A DNA stretch of 64,000 nt from an uncultured Lachnospiraceae bacterium (GCA_910577675.1 CAJTOR010000002.1:132146-196145); one strand, 5' to 3'. Positions 43,925 to 53,872 are shown, counted from the first letter of the stretch. Notes: a model not told the origin generated them from the sequence alone. Numbers and translations: made by a program.

Positions 43925-45883
43925 ATGAGAGGAAAAATAAGGGGAAAAGGGGAGAAATCGTTGTTAAAAGGGAATGCGAAAGCTGCAAAAACCAGGAAAA
44001 ATAACAGAAGCATTTCCGAGGATTTCACCCTGGTTTGCCGGGGAATACGGGAATTTAATAAAATCCTTCCGGGACAGATGCGACATGTACTATTTAAAAG
44101 TATCCTTAGTGCATGTATCCCGCTGGTTGCGGTTTTTGCATCCGCATGGATTTTAAATGAGCTGGCGGGGGAATGGAGAAAGGAGCGTCTGCTATTTCTC
44201 TGTCTGTTTGCGGTCGTCACAACTTTTGTGCTTTCCGCCCTGAAATATGTGCAGGATGCGAAGGTGGCCATCGGCTATAGCTGCCTGTTTTCCGCGCATG
44301 AAATCTGCCTGACACAAAAAAATCACCGGCTGCCGTATGAGATACTTGAAATGACGGAAACTGAACGGCTCCGTGAGCAGGTTTCTGGAAGTATCAGTGT
44401 GTCGGGCGCGGGAATGGCAAGCCTGTACTGGGATATGGAAACCGTAATTAAAAACCTGTTTCGGATGGCAGCAGCCATTTTGCTTGGCGCGGGATTTCTC
44501 AGGGCACTTTTTACGGTGCGGGATATGGCGGGACAAACGGGTGGAGGTATATCGGGCGGCATATTTTTTACAGGGCTGGTTTTTCTTATGGGAGTCTGCA
44601 TTTTTATTTCCTGCAAAATGGCGGGAAAACATTTTGAAACGAGTTTTGAGGTGTTTAAAGAAGGTGCAAAGTACCAGCGTTACGGTGAATTTTATACTAT
44701 GAATTACCTGAAGGATGAAAATGCCGCGATGGATGCGAGGATTTTTTCGCAGGAGGGAATTATTCTCAGGGAAAGCCAAGAAAAATGTTATCAGCGTTTT
44801 GCGGCGGGGAAACGCCGCGAGATCAGGGCTTTAGACCGCTATGATGGCGTTAGGCTCTTTTTTACCTGTTTTAGCGGTATCCTGGTGTATGTGCTGGTCG
44901 GTTGGATGGCGCTTTTAGGGAAAATTGGTGCGGGGGAGGTTGTGGCGGCTTACGCGGCGGTTACAATGTTTATTTCCGCGCTGTCGGAGTTATCAGAAAT
45001 TATTACGGATTTACGGAATAACAACGAGCATCTTCTGAACTTTTTCCGGTTTGTGGATTTGCCGGAAGACCTCAATGGGGTGGGGGATAATATGGAAAAA
45101 GGAAATACTGGCATGGTAGAAAAAGAGCATGATTTTAAAGGAATCCAGTTTGAGCATGTCAGTTTCCGCTATCCGGAAAGTGAGGACTTTGCGCTTTGTG
45201 ATATTAATTTTTCGGTCAGGGCGGGGGAAAAACTTGCGTTTGTCGGGGAGAATGGCTCGGGAAAGACTACCCTGGTGAAACTTATCTGCCGTCTTTACCG
45301 CCCAACACAGGGAAGGATTCTGCTTGACGGCGTGGATATCTGGAGCTATCCGCACGAGGAATACAAGAAACGGCTGTCCGTGGTATTCCAGGATTTTTCA
45401 CTGTTTGCTTTTTCGATAGCAGAAAATGTTGCCGCCTCCAATACTTATGATAAGAAATTGGTGGAGCATGCATTGGCGGCAGCGGGGCTCTTAGAAAAGG
45501 TGAGTCGGCTGCCGGAGGGGGTGAATCAGCCTTTGTTCCACTATTTTTGTGAGGATGGCTGCGACCTTTCCGGGGGGGAGGCGCAGAAACTGGCGATTGC
45601 CCGCGCCATCTACAAAGATGGGGATATAATGGTTCTTGATGAGCCGACAGCGGCGCTTGATCCGTTTGCCGAGGCGGATATCTATAAGCATTTCGGTGCC
45701 ATGTCGGAGAAAAAAACGGCATTCCTTGTAAGCCACCGTCTTTCCTCCTGCCAAAACTGTGACCGGGTGGCGGTGTTTTTTGCGGGAAGGCTGGTGCAGC
45801 TTGGCAGTCATAAAGAGTTAGTGTTGCAGGAGGGGAAAGAATATGCGAGGCTGTGGGAGGCGCAGGCACAGTACTATAGGTAG
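43925..45883 (+). CDS. ABC transporter permease/ATP-binding protein
   Basis: A 652-residue partner of the half-transporter upstream. The N-terminus is strongly basic (KSLLKGNAKAAKTRKNN), then about six helices, then an ATPase domain with Walker A GENGSGKTT, Q-loop VVFQDFSLF, signature LSGGEAQKLAIARAI, Walker B DIMVLDEPTAALDP and switch LVSHRLSS. Both ATP sites of the pair look catalytic, without the degenerate site seen in many heterodimers. The start MRGKIRGKG follows AGGAAAGGA. The frame starting earlier overlaps the previous gene and is not used. Confidence 0.92.
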   Translation: MRGKIRGKGEKSLLKGNAKAAKTRKNNRSISEDFTLVCRGIREFNKILPGQMRHVLFKSILSACIPLVAVFASAWILNELAGEWRKERLLFLCLFAVVTTFVLSALKYVQDAKVAIGYSCLFSAHEICLTQKNHRLPYEILEMTETERLREQVSGSISVSGAGMASLYWDMETVIKNLFRMAAAILLGAGFLRALFTVRDMAGQTGGGISGGIFFTGLVFLMGVCIFISCKMAGKHFETSFEVFKEGAKYQRYGEFYTMNYLKDENAAMDARIFSQEGIILRESQEKCYQRFAAGKRREIRALDRYDGVRLFFTCFSGILVYVLVGWMALLGKIGAGEVVAAYAAVTMFISALSELSEIITDLRNNNEHLLNFFRFVDLPEDLNGVGDNMEKGNTGMVEKEHDFKGIQFEHVSFRYPESEDFALCDINFSVRAGEKLAFVGENGSGKTTLVKLICRLYRPTQGRILLDGVDIWSYPHEEYKKRLSVVFQDFSLFAFSIAENVAASNTYDKKLVEHALAAAGLLEKVSRLPEGVNQPLFHYFCEDGCDLSGGEAQKLAIARAIYKDGDIMVLDEPTAALDPFAEADIYKHFGAMSEKKTAFLVSHRLSSCQNCDRVAVFFAGRLVQLGSHKELVLQEGKEYARLWEAQAQYYR

Positions 45884-46019
45884 GAAATTCAACTAAAGGT
45901 TGAATAGTTTTTTTCCATTCTACATTCCCGTTATTTTGTAAGGAAAGAAGCCGTGCTATACTTACGATATCAAAAAGATGTGGGAATATCCCATTATTTG
46001 CACATATGGAGGTAGCGAA

Positions 46020-46626
46020 ATGGACAGTGGTAAGATCAGCAGTATTATTGCAGCAAAACGGAAGGCACTCGGATTGACACAGCAGGCGTTAGCGGAAAGG
46101 CTGCATATTTCATTCCAGGCGGTTTCTAAATGGGAGAATGGCACGGCGAACCCGGATATTGAAATGCTACCGCAGATTGCAGGTATCCTTGGCACGACAA
46201 CGGACGCGCTGCTTGGATATTCTGCGGCTGCGGTAAGCATCTATGAAGCCCGCTACCAGGGGGAGGGATACTACTGGGGGCTTGTCCCGAACCGTCTTTG
46301 TTATGAGGTGTTAATGAAAAAGCCGCCCGTAAAGCCATGGCACGTCCTTGATATCGGATGCGGTGAGGGGGGAATTGTTTGACAGCCTGAAAGAACATAC
46401 TGCGCCATCCGGTCTGCATGCAATCAACGCGTTTGTCGAGAAACCTTTTATCCGTCGCGCGGATGACGGGGAGCGTAAGGATCGCAAGCTCTGGAAGTCG
46501 GTTGAACTTTTTATGTATTACCATGACTGGATGTTCCTGCGTGCGGATGAGGAGATTTTTGACTGCAACAGCGGAGGAATCCCACACAAGCACTGCATGG
46601 ATATTTTAGTGGCACAGAAGGTGTGA
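46020..46626 (+). pseudogene. XRE-methyltransferase fusion gene with internal deletion
   Basis: Residues 1-65 are an XRE helix-turn-helix (SIIAAKRKALGLTQQALAERL, ISFQAVSKWENG). A linker leads to the start of a methyltransferase, WHVLDIGCGEGG, where the frame hits a stop at 46380-46382. From 46372 the +1 frame gives GELFDSLKEHTAPSGLHAINAF and ends DCNSGGIPHKHCMDILVAQKV, the C-terminus of the same family. About 100 residues of the catalytic domain are missing and a G6 run (46367-46372) marks the join. Loss of one G would rejoin the frames, but the enzyme would still lack its core. Confidence 0.85.
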
Positions 46627-46633
46627 TCCTCTA

Positions 46634-46662
46634 TTGTTTTTTCCACGTTTTTCGGGTATACT
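46634..46662 (+). promoter_or_regulatory. Promoter of the bile salt hydrolase gene
   Basis: TTGTTT (46634-46639), 17 bases, TATACT (46657-46662), 36 bases before the start codon. Confidence 0.65.
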
Positions 46663-46698
46663 TTAGGTAATTCTATCAGGGAAACGGAGGGATTTTTG

Positions 46699-47679
46699 AT
46701 GTGCACGGCGGCAACTTATAAAACAAAAGATTTTTATTTTGGAAGAACGTTTGATAACGAGTGCTCCTACAGTGAGCAGGTGGTGATAACGCCCCGCAAC
46801 TACCCGTTTAAGTTTATGCATATGGGCACGGTTGACAGTCATTATGCAATGATTGGGATAGCGCATGTCGAGCAGGATTACCCGCTTTATTATGATGCGG
46901 TCAATGAAAAGGGGCTTGGCATGGCGGGATTGAATTTTCCGGGGTACGCGCGCTACAATCCCATAACACCGGGCAAGGAGAATATCGCGGTTTTTGAACT
47001 GATCCAATGGCTCTTATGTGATTGTGCCACTGTTTCGGAATGCAAGGAGAAGATTGCGCGGATGAACCTTGCTGATATCCCGTTTAATGATAAATTGCCG
47101 GTGGCGACCCTGCACTGGATAATCGCGGATTCTGACGGGGCGGTGACGCTTGAGGCGACGGCACAGGGAATGAATGTCTACGATAATCCGGTGGGAGTGA
47201 TGGCAAATAACCCGACATTCCCGGAACATATGTTCCACCTGAACAATTATATGCAGTTGTCTGCAAAACCGCCGCAGAATAATTTTGCAAAAGGTCTGGT
47301 TCTCTCTGTTTATTGTAAGGGGATGGGGGCGATCGGGTTACCCGGGGATTTATCTTCCCAGTCCCGATTTGTGCGCGCTGCCTTTGTGAAAATGAATTCG
47401 GTTTCCGGGGAATCCGAAGATGAGAGTGTGGGGCAGTTTTTCCATATCCTTGGTGCGGTTGAGCAGCAGGGGGGATGTTGTGAATTGGAGAGCGGGGAAT
47501 ATGAGAGGACACTCTATACATCCTGCTGCAACACCGTGCGGGGGATATATTACTACACAACTTACGGGAACCGGCAGATTACGGCTGTTGATATGCACCG
47601 GGAGGAGCTTGATGAAGCGCGGCTCGTTTGTTATCCGCTGGTTAATAAGGAGCAGATCATGCTGCAAAATGGCAGGTGA
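46699..47679 (+). CDS. bsh: Choloylglycine hydrolase (bile salt hydrolase)
   Basis: A 326-residue Ntn-hydrolase that splits glycine or taurine from conjugated bile acids. The initiator Met is followed by Cys2, the nucleophile, in MCTAATYKTKDFYFGRTFD. Arg and Asp of that segment, the YDNPVGVMANNPTF loop with its Asn, and the downstream Arg in LYTSCCNTVRGIYY complete the site. No signal peptide, as expected for intracellular enzymes of gut bacteria. The start is fixed by the Cys and by GGAGGG. Its own promoter precedes it and an AraC gene converges on it. Penicillin acylase activity cannot be excluded. Confidence 0.93.
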   Translation: MCTAATYKTKDFYFGRTFDNECSYSEQVVITPRNYPFKFMHMGTVDSHYAMIGIAHVEQDYPLYYDAVNEKGLGMAGLNFPGYARYNPITPGKENIAVFELIQWLLCDCATVSECKEKIARMNLADIPFNDKLPVATLHWIIADSDGAVTLEATAQGMNVYDNPVGVMANNPTFPEHMFHLNNYMQLSAKPPQNNFAKGLVLSVYCKGMGAIGLPGDLSSQSRFVRAAFVKMNSVSGESEDESVGQFFHILGAVEQQGGCCELESGEYERTLYTSCCNTVRGIYYYTTYGNRQITAVDMHREELDEARLVCYPLVNKEQIMLQNGR

Positions 47680-47738
47680 CGGAGCCGCCAAAAGAAATAT
47701 CGTTTTCACAACTTAGAAGCGGCGGGTAAGGGGGACTT

Positions 47739-48548
47739 TTATCTTCTTCCTGCCCGGAAGGAAACGGGTGTCACTCCCGTTTTCTTTTTGAACATGGCAA
47801 TAAAGTGGCTGGCGCTGCCAAACCCCACCTGGCGCGCTATTTCCTGGATTTCCATTTTGGGGGTTGCAAGCAGATATCTTTTTGCCTCGTTGATGCGGTG
47901 ACCGAGCAGATATTCGTGCGTGGAGCAGCCGAGAAAGCGTATAAAAAGGCGCGAGAGGTACTGGGGTGTTATATACACGGAGTTTGCAAGTTCATTCACG
48001 GTTAAATCCGCGTCAAATTCTGTTTCGATTTTTTCAATTGTGGGCTTTACATATTTCTTGTAGGTTTCTTCTTCCGCCATATTCCCGACACAGGGGTTAT
48101 CCATAAAATTCATTAGCAGCCGGTAGCAGTCCACGGATAATTCAACGGCATCGACGGGCGGTGTTTCAAATTTTTTTAGCACCATATCAAGCTGCTTTGC
48201 AATCGCAAGCCCCGTGTTTTTTTCGGTGAAAATAATATTGCGGTTTCCGGTCAGAATGTTTATGCCATTTTCCATCACCCCGGTAAATGTGGCGAAGCGG
48301 GTCAGCCACTCCTTACTTTTGCGCCGGTAGGAATGTTTTATGCCCGGTGCGATCAGCACCCCCTGCCCCTCGCAGAGCACATAGGTTTTTCTCTGTATTT
48401 TGATCTCCCCGATCCCGCGTTCTGTCTGCAAATAGTGGTAGAGCGGATATCCGTCCGCCCTGTCAATCTCCTCCTGATCCCAGTGATTCCCCACGGACTC
48501 AAATGTAAACGGTTCGCGCAGAGGGGTATTGCGGAAATAAATTGTCAT
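47739..48548 (-). CDS. AraC family transcriptional regulator
   Basis: A 269-residue regulator with an N-terminal cupin sensor (YVLCEGQGVLIAPGIKHSY) and a C-terminal AraC DNA-binding domain (LTVNELANSVYITPQYLSRLF and IARQVGFGSASHFIAMFKKKTG). The start follows TTGGAGGATTATT. It is divergent from the GH42/lipoprotein genes at 48899 and convergent with the bile salt hydrolase gene. The first relation makes it the likely regulator of the galactoside genes; the repeat array lies between them. Confidence 0.92.
   Translation of the reverse strand: MTIYFRNTPLREPFTFESVGNHWDQEEIDRADGYPLYHYLQTERGIGEIKIQRKTYVLCEGQGVLIAPGIKHSYRRKSKEWLTRFATFTGVMENGINILTGNRNIIFTEKNTGLAIAKQLDMVLKKFETPPVDAVELSVDCYRLLMNFMDNPCVGNMAEEETYKKYVKPTIEKIETEFDADLTVNELANSVYITPQYLSRLFIRFLGCSTHEYLLGHRINEAKRYLLATPKMEIQEIARQVGFGSASHFIAMFKKKTGVTPVSFRAGRR
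47762..47789 (+). terminator. Terminator of the bile salt hydrolase gene, inside the AraC 3' end
   Basis: AAACGGG (47762-47768) pairs with CCCGTTT (47776-47782), then CTTTTT. It lies within the last codons of the convergent AraC gene. Confidence 0.55.
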
Positions 48549-48620
48549 AATAATCCTCCAAAATAGTTTCGAAAAGTGATATTCTATAGTTTAACATACG
48601 ATACCTGTTTTTGTAAAGAC

Positions 48621-48807
48621 ATGGTATAATATCGTCAGGATATTATACCAGTGCTGATTCGCCGTCCGACCGGAGGGAGGACAATTTCTCTGGCGAATCA
48701 TGCACATCCCCCGGAGGAAAGCATGTCCAGAGGACATGGTATAATATCGTCAGATATTATGCCAATGCGCTTAGCATGTCCAGAGGACATGCTATAATCC
48801 CCCCCCC
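48621..48807. repeat. Second locus of the multi-hairpin repeat, with terminal C9
   Basis: Unit A (48621-48735) is a 115-bp diverged copy of the 130-bp repeat at 35183: H1 48622-48633/48639-48650, H2 GATTCGC (48656-48662) / GCGAATC (48693-48699), H4 CATGTCC (48722-48728) / GGACATG (48732-48738); H3 is deleted. Unit B (48736-48787) keeps H1, part of H3 and H4 but lacks H2. H2 and H4 have changed on both arms relative to the first locus, so pairing is preserved. The array ends in TGCTATAAT (48790-48798) followed by nine C (48799-48807) and then the GH42 gene leader. The rest of 48549-48898 holds no gene. Confidence 0.88.
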
Positions 48808-48898
48808 AAGTTAAAAAACATATAACAAGATGGGTAATTCCTTACTAACTGTAAGGAGTATGAACCATAAATTCATTGTAGTAGGAGGTATTTTTATT

Positions 48899-50908
48899 AT
48901 GAAACCAGTATTTAACCGTATTTTGTACGGGGGTGATTACAACCCGAACCAGTGGCCGAAGGAAGTGTGGCAGGATGATATGAGGATTTTTAAGAATGCC
49001 CGTATCAACAGCGCCACAATCAACGTATTTTCCTGGGCGAAAATCCAGCCGTCGGAAGAAACCTACGATTTTGCAGAACTGGATGAGATCATTGATATGC
49101 TAAGCCGTGAGAACTATGATATTGTGCTTGCAACCTCCACGGCGGCACTTCCAGCATGGATGGTAAAACGCTATCCGGAGGTGGCGAGGACGGACTATGA
49201 GGGCTTGCAGCATAAATTTGGCGGCCGTCACAATGCATGTCCGCATTCGCCGGTATTCCAGAAATTTGCGAAGAACCTTGCCGGGGCGCTGGCAAAGCGC
49301 TATGGCAGCAACCCGCATGTTGCGTGCTGGCATGTCAGCAACGAGTACGGCGGGGAATGCTACTGCGAGAACTGCACCAGGGCGTTCCGTGTATGGCTGC
49401 GCAAAAAATACGGGACAATCGAGGCGCTTAATAAAGCGTGGAACCTGGAATTTTGGGGACATACCGTCTATGACTGGGATGAAGTGGTACTTCCGAACGC
49501 CCTTTCCGATGGCATTGGCTATGATAAAACAGCGTTTGCGGGTCTGTCAATTGACTATTGCCGTTTTAATTCCGACAGCCTGCTTGCCAATTTCACCATG
49601 GAGCGCGACGCAATCCGTGAATATGACAGTGAAACACCGATCACAACAAACCTGATGGGGACTTACAAAGCACTTGATTATTTTAAATGGGCGAAGGAGA
49701 TGGATATTGTTTCCTGGGATAATTATCCAAGTTATAATACACCGTGGAGTTCCACCGCGATGCGCCATGATCTGATGCGGGGATTAAAAGGTGCGCCGTT
49801 CATGCTGATGGAACAGACACCGAGCCAGCAGAACTGGCAGCGCTACAATTCCTTAAAGCGCCCGGGACAGATGCGCGCGCAGAGCTACCAGACAATGGCG
49901 CACGGTGCGGATACCATACAGTTCTTCCAGCTCCGCCGCAGTGTGGGCGGCTGTGAGAAATTCCACGGTGCGGTGATTGCGCATGTGGGAACGGATAATA
50001 CCAGGGTATTTAATGAGGTAAAACAGCTTGGTGAGGAATTGGAAAAACTTGGAAACGCCACGCTTGGTGCGGTAAACAAAGCGGATGTCGGCGTGATTTT
50101 TGACTGGGATAATTACTGGGCGCTTGAGTATACAAGCGGGCCGAATGCGGATATTACCTATGTAAATACAATCCACCAGTATTATAAGTATTTTTATCAG
50201 AAAAATATCGCGGTGGACATGATTCCGGTGGATGCGGATTTTAGCAGGTATAAGCTGATTGTCGCACCGGTTTTGTACATGGTTAAGAAGGGGATGAAGG
50301 AGGCGCTAGAGCGCTTTGTCGAAAACGGCGGAATTTTGGTAACTACATATATGAGCGGTATTGTGGACGAGTCGGACAATGTTCATTTAGGCGGTTATCC
50401 TGGACCTTTAAGGAAGCTTGCCGGAGTCTGGGTGGAGGAGATTGACGCGCTCGCACCGGAGCAGAAGAATAAGGCGGTATTCGCGGACGGGGGCGAGTCG
50501 GACTGCGGACTTGTGTGCGACCTGATGCATCTTGAAGGGGCAGAAAGCCTTGCGGACTACGGGAAAGATTTTTATGCTGGCATGCCTGCAGTTACAAAAA
50601 ATCAATTTGGGAGCGGCACGGTTTACTATGTCGGCACAAGGCTTGAGGAAGCAGGACTTGGCAGGGTGCTTGAGAGAGCAGCGAAACAGGCTTTGGTTGC
50701 CCCGGTGATTGAGGAGGAAACAAAGCTTGAGGTGGTATGCCGTGAAACGGAGGATATGAAATTTTATTTTGTTATGAATTTCGGTGACGAGGAATATAAA
50801 ATCCCGGATTGCTTTTCAGGAAAAACAGATCTTTTGACCGGCGAGGAAATCGGAAACGGTGAGATGATACCGAAATATGGTGTGAGGTTAGTAAGCATAA
50901 AGAAGTAA
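48899..50908 (+). CDS. GH42 beta-galactosidase
   Basis: A 669-residue intracellular glycosidase acting on beta-galactosides. The acid/base Glu149 follows Asn148 in WHVSNEYGGEC, and the nucleophile Glu305 lies in FMLMEQTPSQQNW. Zinc-binding cysteines at 114, 154, 156 and 159 match the GH42 pattern. The trimerisation domain (about 390-590) and a C-terminal beta domain ending KYGVRLVSIKK complete the usual three-domain plan. No signal peptide. The start MKPVFNRILYGG follows GTAGGAGG. It is followed 44 bases later by a large secreted glycan-binding lipoprotein. Confidence 0.95.
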   Translation: MKPVFNRILYGGDYNPNQWPKEVWQDDMRIFKNARINSATINVFSWAKIQPSEETYDFAELDEIIDMLSRENYDIVLATSTAALPAWMVKRYPEVARTDYEGLQHKFGGRHNACPHSPVFQKFAKNLAGALAKRYGSNPHVACWHVSNEYGGECYCENCTRAFRVWLRKKYGTIEALNKAWNLEFWGHTVYDWDEVVLPNALSDGIGYDKTAFAGLSIDYCRFNSDSLLANFTMERDAIREYDSETPITTNLMGTYKALDYFKWAKEMDIVSWDNYPSYNTPWSSTAMRHDLMRGLKGAPFMLMEQTPSQQNWQRYNSLKRPGQMRAQSYQTMAHGADTIQFFQLRRSVGGCEKFHGAVIAHVGTDNTRVFNEVKQLGEELEKLGNATLGAVNKADVGVIFDWDNYWALEYTSGPNADITYVNTIHQYYKYFYQKNIAVDMIPVDADFSRYKLIVAPVLYMVKKGMKEALERFVENGGILVTTYMSGIVDESDNVHLGGYPGPLRKLAGVWVEEIDALAPEQKNKAVFADGGESDCGLVCDLMHLEGAESLADYGKDFYAGMPAVTKNQFGSGTVYYVGTRLEEAGLGRVLERAAKQALVAPVIEEETKLEVVCRETEDMKFYFVMNFGDEEYKIPDCFSGKTDLLTGEEIGNGEMIPKYGVRLVSIKK

Positions 50909-50952
50909 GTTTGGCTTGTCAGGGCTTAAATATCATGTTTCGTGGAGGGATC

Positions 50953-53769
50953 ATGGGAAAAAGGTTGTTAAAAATCTTTAGCTGTGCCGCCGCTGCCATG
51001 CTTGTGCTTGGCGCGGGGGCATGCGGCGGGGAGGATGCAGAGGAGAGCTTAAATCCGACTGTATCAGCCACACCGGATGTAAAACCGGAGGAGGGGGAGG
51101 AAAAAAACTCTGTCACGCCGGATATAGAGAAGGATAAGGAAGAGAAAGATAAAGAGGAAAGCGGGGATACCGGGGATCAGGAAACAGATAAGACCAGCGG
51201 GGAAGGAACAGAAGACATCAAAGGGCAGGAGGATGGCGTTGATAACCTCCTTCCGGTCACCTACACAAAGATTGATATTACAGAGGACATGATAACTTCC
51301 TCCGAGCCGTGGAACAATGGACCGGATGTGGTGGCAAATGCGTTTGACGGAGATGTTTCCACATTTTTTGACGGTCTGGAAGAAGGGTTTATCCGCGTTG
51401 ACCTTAAAGGTGAATACCTGATCGGGAAGATCGGCTATGCGCCGAGAAGCGGCTATGAATCGAGGCTGTGCGGCACATTTTACGGGAGCCTTGACGGCAG
51501 GACATGGCATGAAATTTATCAGATTAAGTCCGCCCCATCTGCGATGAAGGAAACGGACTATACCGAATTTGCAACAGTCAGCAGGTTCCGCTATATCAAG
51601 TATGAAAATATAAACGACTGCGCAAATATTTCGGAGATGGTACTTTACAGTGCAGAGGGAATCCCGGCGGAACTTGTCGCGGAAATTGGCAGGGAAACCT
51701 ATGCGGATGGAAGTTATGAGATGCTTGATGAAATCCCGCAGGATCGCGGTATGATACAGGCAGGGATTGATTTTGAGCGGCTTGACGATGTGTCGAGGGC
51801 GGCATGTGATAACAACCCTTCCACGGTAGCAAAGGCGCAGGAGGGCGGAGAAATCGTGCTGGTGCTGGATCGCGAGTACACGCTTTCGGCGATTGCCTAC
51901 ATGGGCGGCGAGGACGGGGAAGTAACCCCTTTAAATCTTGGTGGCGGACAATTCTACGGCAGTGCGGACGGCGAGGAATGGGTTCTGCTCTACGAAATTG
52001 AAACGCCGCCGGATACGGTATGCTCTACATTTGTTTATTATGGGGAATTGCTTACCACAGGTTCCTACCGCTATGTAAAATATCAGAATCCAAATGGTGT
52101 GACAGCCATATCGGAAATCAGGGTGTATGCTATGGAAACTTCATTATCAGTATCTTTGGCGGCGCTCCCGTTCGCCACAAACGCGAAGGGGGAGGTCAAT
52201 AATATTGCCCTTTACTGGGGCAGTTCGCTTGAGGCGGAAATTTACGAGATTTACCGCGCGGGGGAGGACGGGAAATTTGAGCTTGTCCATACGGGGCGCG
52301 GCACGTCCTGGCAGGACTATGATCTTCCTGTCGGAAATTATACTTACCGGATGGAACTAAAAAACGGCAGTACAAAGCTTGTTAGCAACGAGGCAAAAGT
52401 GCAGTGCACTGCCATGCCGGAGGCGGAATTAAAAGTACTTAATAACCAGCAGGCGGGGAATGGTCTGTCTATGCGCAGTGGAATCTGCCATGAAGAGATT
52501 TATTATAGCTATAATATATCCGTTACGGCAGGAAAGGCTAAGGTAGTGGAACAGACATCGAAGGACGGCTACAATTTTGGCAATGAAAGAACCGTGGTTA
52601 CAAGCGATGCACATGAACTTTTAAGGAGCTGTAAGATCGAAAGTGCGAAGACCGTCTATGTAAAGGGGCAGAATAAGGTGGTGATCGTTGCCCACTGGGA
52701 GAAACCGGACGGCTATGCGGACGGGAAACTTCTTCTTGTAACCGGGACACCGGGCGGGGAATTTACGCTGCACGGGATCTGGAACCCTGAGGACATTGAG
52801 GTGCGCGATATGTCAGTTTTTGTGGACGATGATGGGACGGGATATTTGTTGGCAGCCGCGAACAAGCCGGGTGAGGGCGCAAATGCAAGCATCTATATTT
52901 TCCGTTTTACGGAGGATTTTTCAGGGATTGAGGGCATTGTCACAGTATTGTTTGAGAACCAGTACCGTGAGATGCCGAATGTGGTAAAGGCGGACGGATG
53001 GTATTATCTCTTCCTCTCGCAGGCGGCGGGCTGGTATCCGAGTTCCGGGGCATATGCTTCCTCCCGCAGTATGGAGGAAGGATGGAGTGAGCTGCGCCCA
53101 ATCGGAAATACATCCACATTTTCCTCCCAGTCAAGCTGGATTGCGGTACTTGGCGAGGGGGAAAAGAAAAATTATCTGATGCATGCCTACCGCTGGATTG
53201 CCGGGGAGGGAACAAGCTCCACGATGATTGCGCCAGTTCTGTTTGCGGACGGCATCGCGTACTATGATTATTTCCCGAAGATTCTCTATAATGACCGTAC
53301 TGGTGATATGGTTCCGCTCGCCCCGGGAAGATTGCTTTCTGCGGACTGTCCGGTTACCGCAACCCTCGGTGCTGCCAAGGGATGTGAGGCATCAAATGTA
53401 ACGGATGGGGATTATTTCAGTTCCTACACTGCGGATTCTGCTGCCTGGCCGGTCAGTCTGACCATTGATCTTGGAAGAGAGTGCGAACTTACGAACTTGC
53501 AGATTTCATGGTATATCTGCAAGGGATCGGAAGGTTATTACATGTATGATGTGTATGGAAGCACAGATGGGGAAAACTGGAATATTCTGCATGAAAATAC
53601 CAATGAGAAGAACACCCGCGTTTCTAAAACTTACGGGTTTAATGTCAATCCGCTTTCCGGTGTGGCGCGGTATGTGAAGATTACAGTAAATGGCGCAAGG
53701 CTGCAAAACAATCCGGATAATAACTGGTATACACCGACCATCTATGAGGTGAAGGTGTTTGGAAAATAA
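50953..53769 (+). CDS. GH43-like discoidin-domain lipoprotein
   Basis: A 938-residue exported protein. The lipobox LGAGAC places Cys24 at the mature N-terminus, and residues about 30-95 are an acidic Pro/Thr/Lys linker. Then come two F5/8 type C (discoidin) domains (about 95-215 and 225-375), a fibronectin-III-like module (about 400-485), a five-bladed propeller region of GH43-like character (about 490-800, with RDMSVFVDDDGTGYLLAA and REMPNVVKADGWYYLFLS), and a C-terminal discoidin domain. It probably binds or cuts galactose-containing polymers at the surface and feeds the GH42 enzyme upstream. Catalytic acidity is not proven. Confidence 0.8.
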   Translation: MGKRLLKIFSCAAAAMLVLGAGACGGEDAEESLNPTVSATPDVKPEEGEEKNSVTPDIEKDKEEKDKEESGDTGDQETDKTSGEGTEDIKGQEDGVDNLLPVTYTKIDITEDMITSSEPWNNGPDVVANAFDGDVSTFFDGLEEGFIRVDLKGEYLIGKIGYAPRSGYESRLCGTFYGSLDGRTWHEIYQIKSAPSAMKETDYTEFATVSRFRYIKYENINDCANISEMVLYSAEGIPAELVAEIGRETYADGSYEMLDEIPQDRGMIQAGIDFERLDDVSRAACDNNPSTVAKAQEGGEIVLVLDREYTLSAIAYMGGEDGEVTPLNLGGGQFYGSADGEEWVLLYEIETPPDTVCSTFVYYGELLTTGSYRYVKYQNPNGVTAISEIRVYAMETSLSVSLAALPFATNAKGEVNNIALYWGSSLEAEIYEIYRAGEDGKFELVHTGRGTSWQDYDLPVGNYTYRMELKNGSTKLVSNEAKVQCTAMPEAELKVLNNQQAGNGLSMRSGICHEEIYYSYNISVTAGKAKVVEQTSKDGYNFGNERTVVTSDAHELLRSCKIESAKTVYVKGQNKVVIVAHWEKPDGYADGKLLLVTGTPGGEFTLHGIWNPEDIEVRDMSVFVDDDGTGYLLAAANKPGEGANASIYIFRFTEDFSGIEGIVTVLFENQYREMPNVVKADGWYYLFLSQAAGWYPSSGAYASSRSMEEGWSELRPIGNTSTFSSQSSWIAVLGEGEKKNYLMHAYRWIAGEGTSSTMIAPVLFADGIAYYDYFPKILYNDRTGDMVPLAPGRLLSADCPVTATLGAAKGCEASNVTDGDYFSSYTADSAAWPVSLTIDLGRECELTNLQISWYICKGSEGYYMYDVYGSTDGENWNILHENTNEKNTRVSKTYGFNVNPLSGVARYVKITVNGARLQNNPDNNWYTPTIYEVKVFGK

Positions 53770-53872
53770 GCAGTTTTAAGTGGGAAGCAATTAGGAGGCA
53801 GGAAGAAATCCTGGTCAGAGGGATTATCTGGCGCGAACTGTTCTGTTATGGGCAAAGAAGAACCGCTATCTG

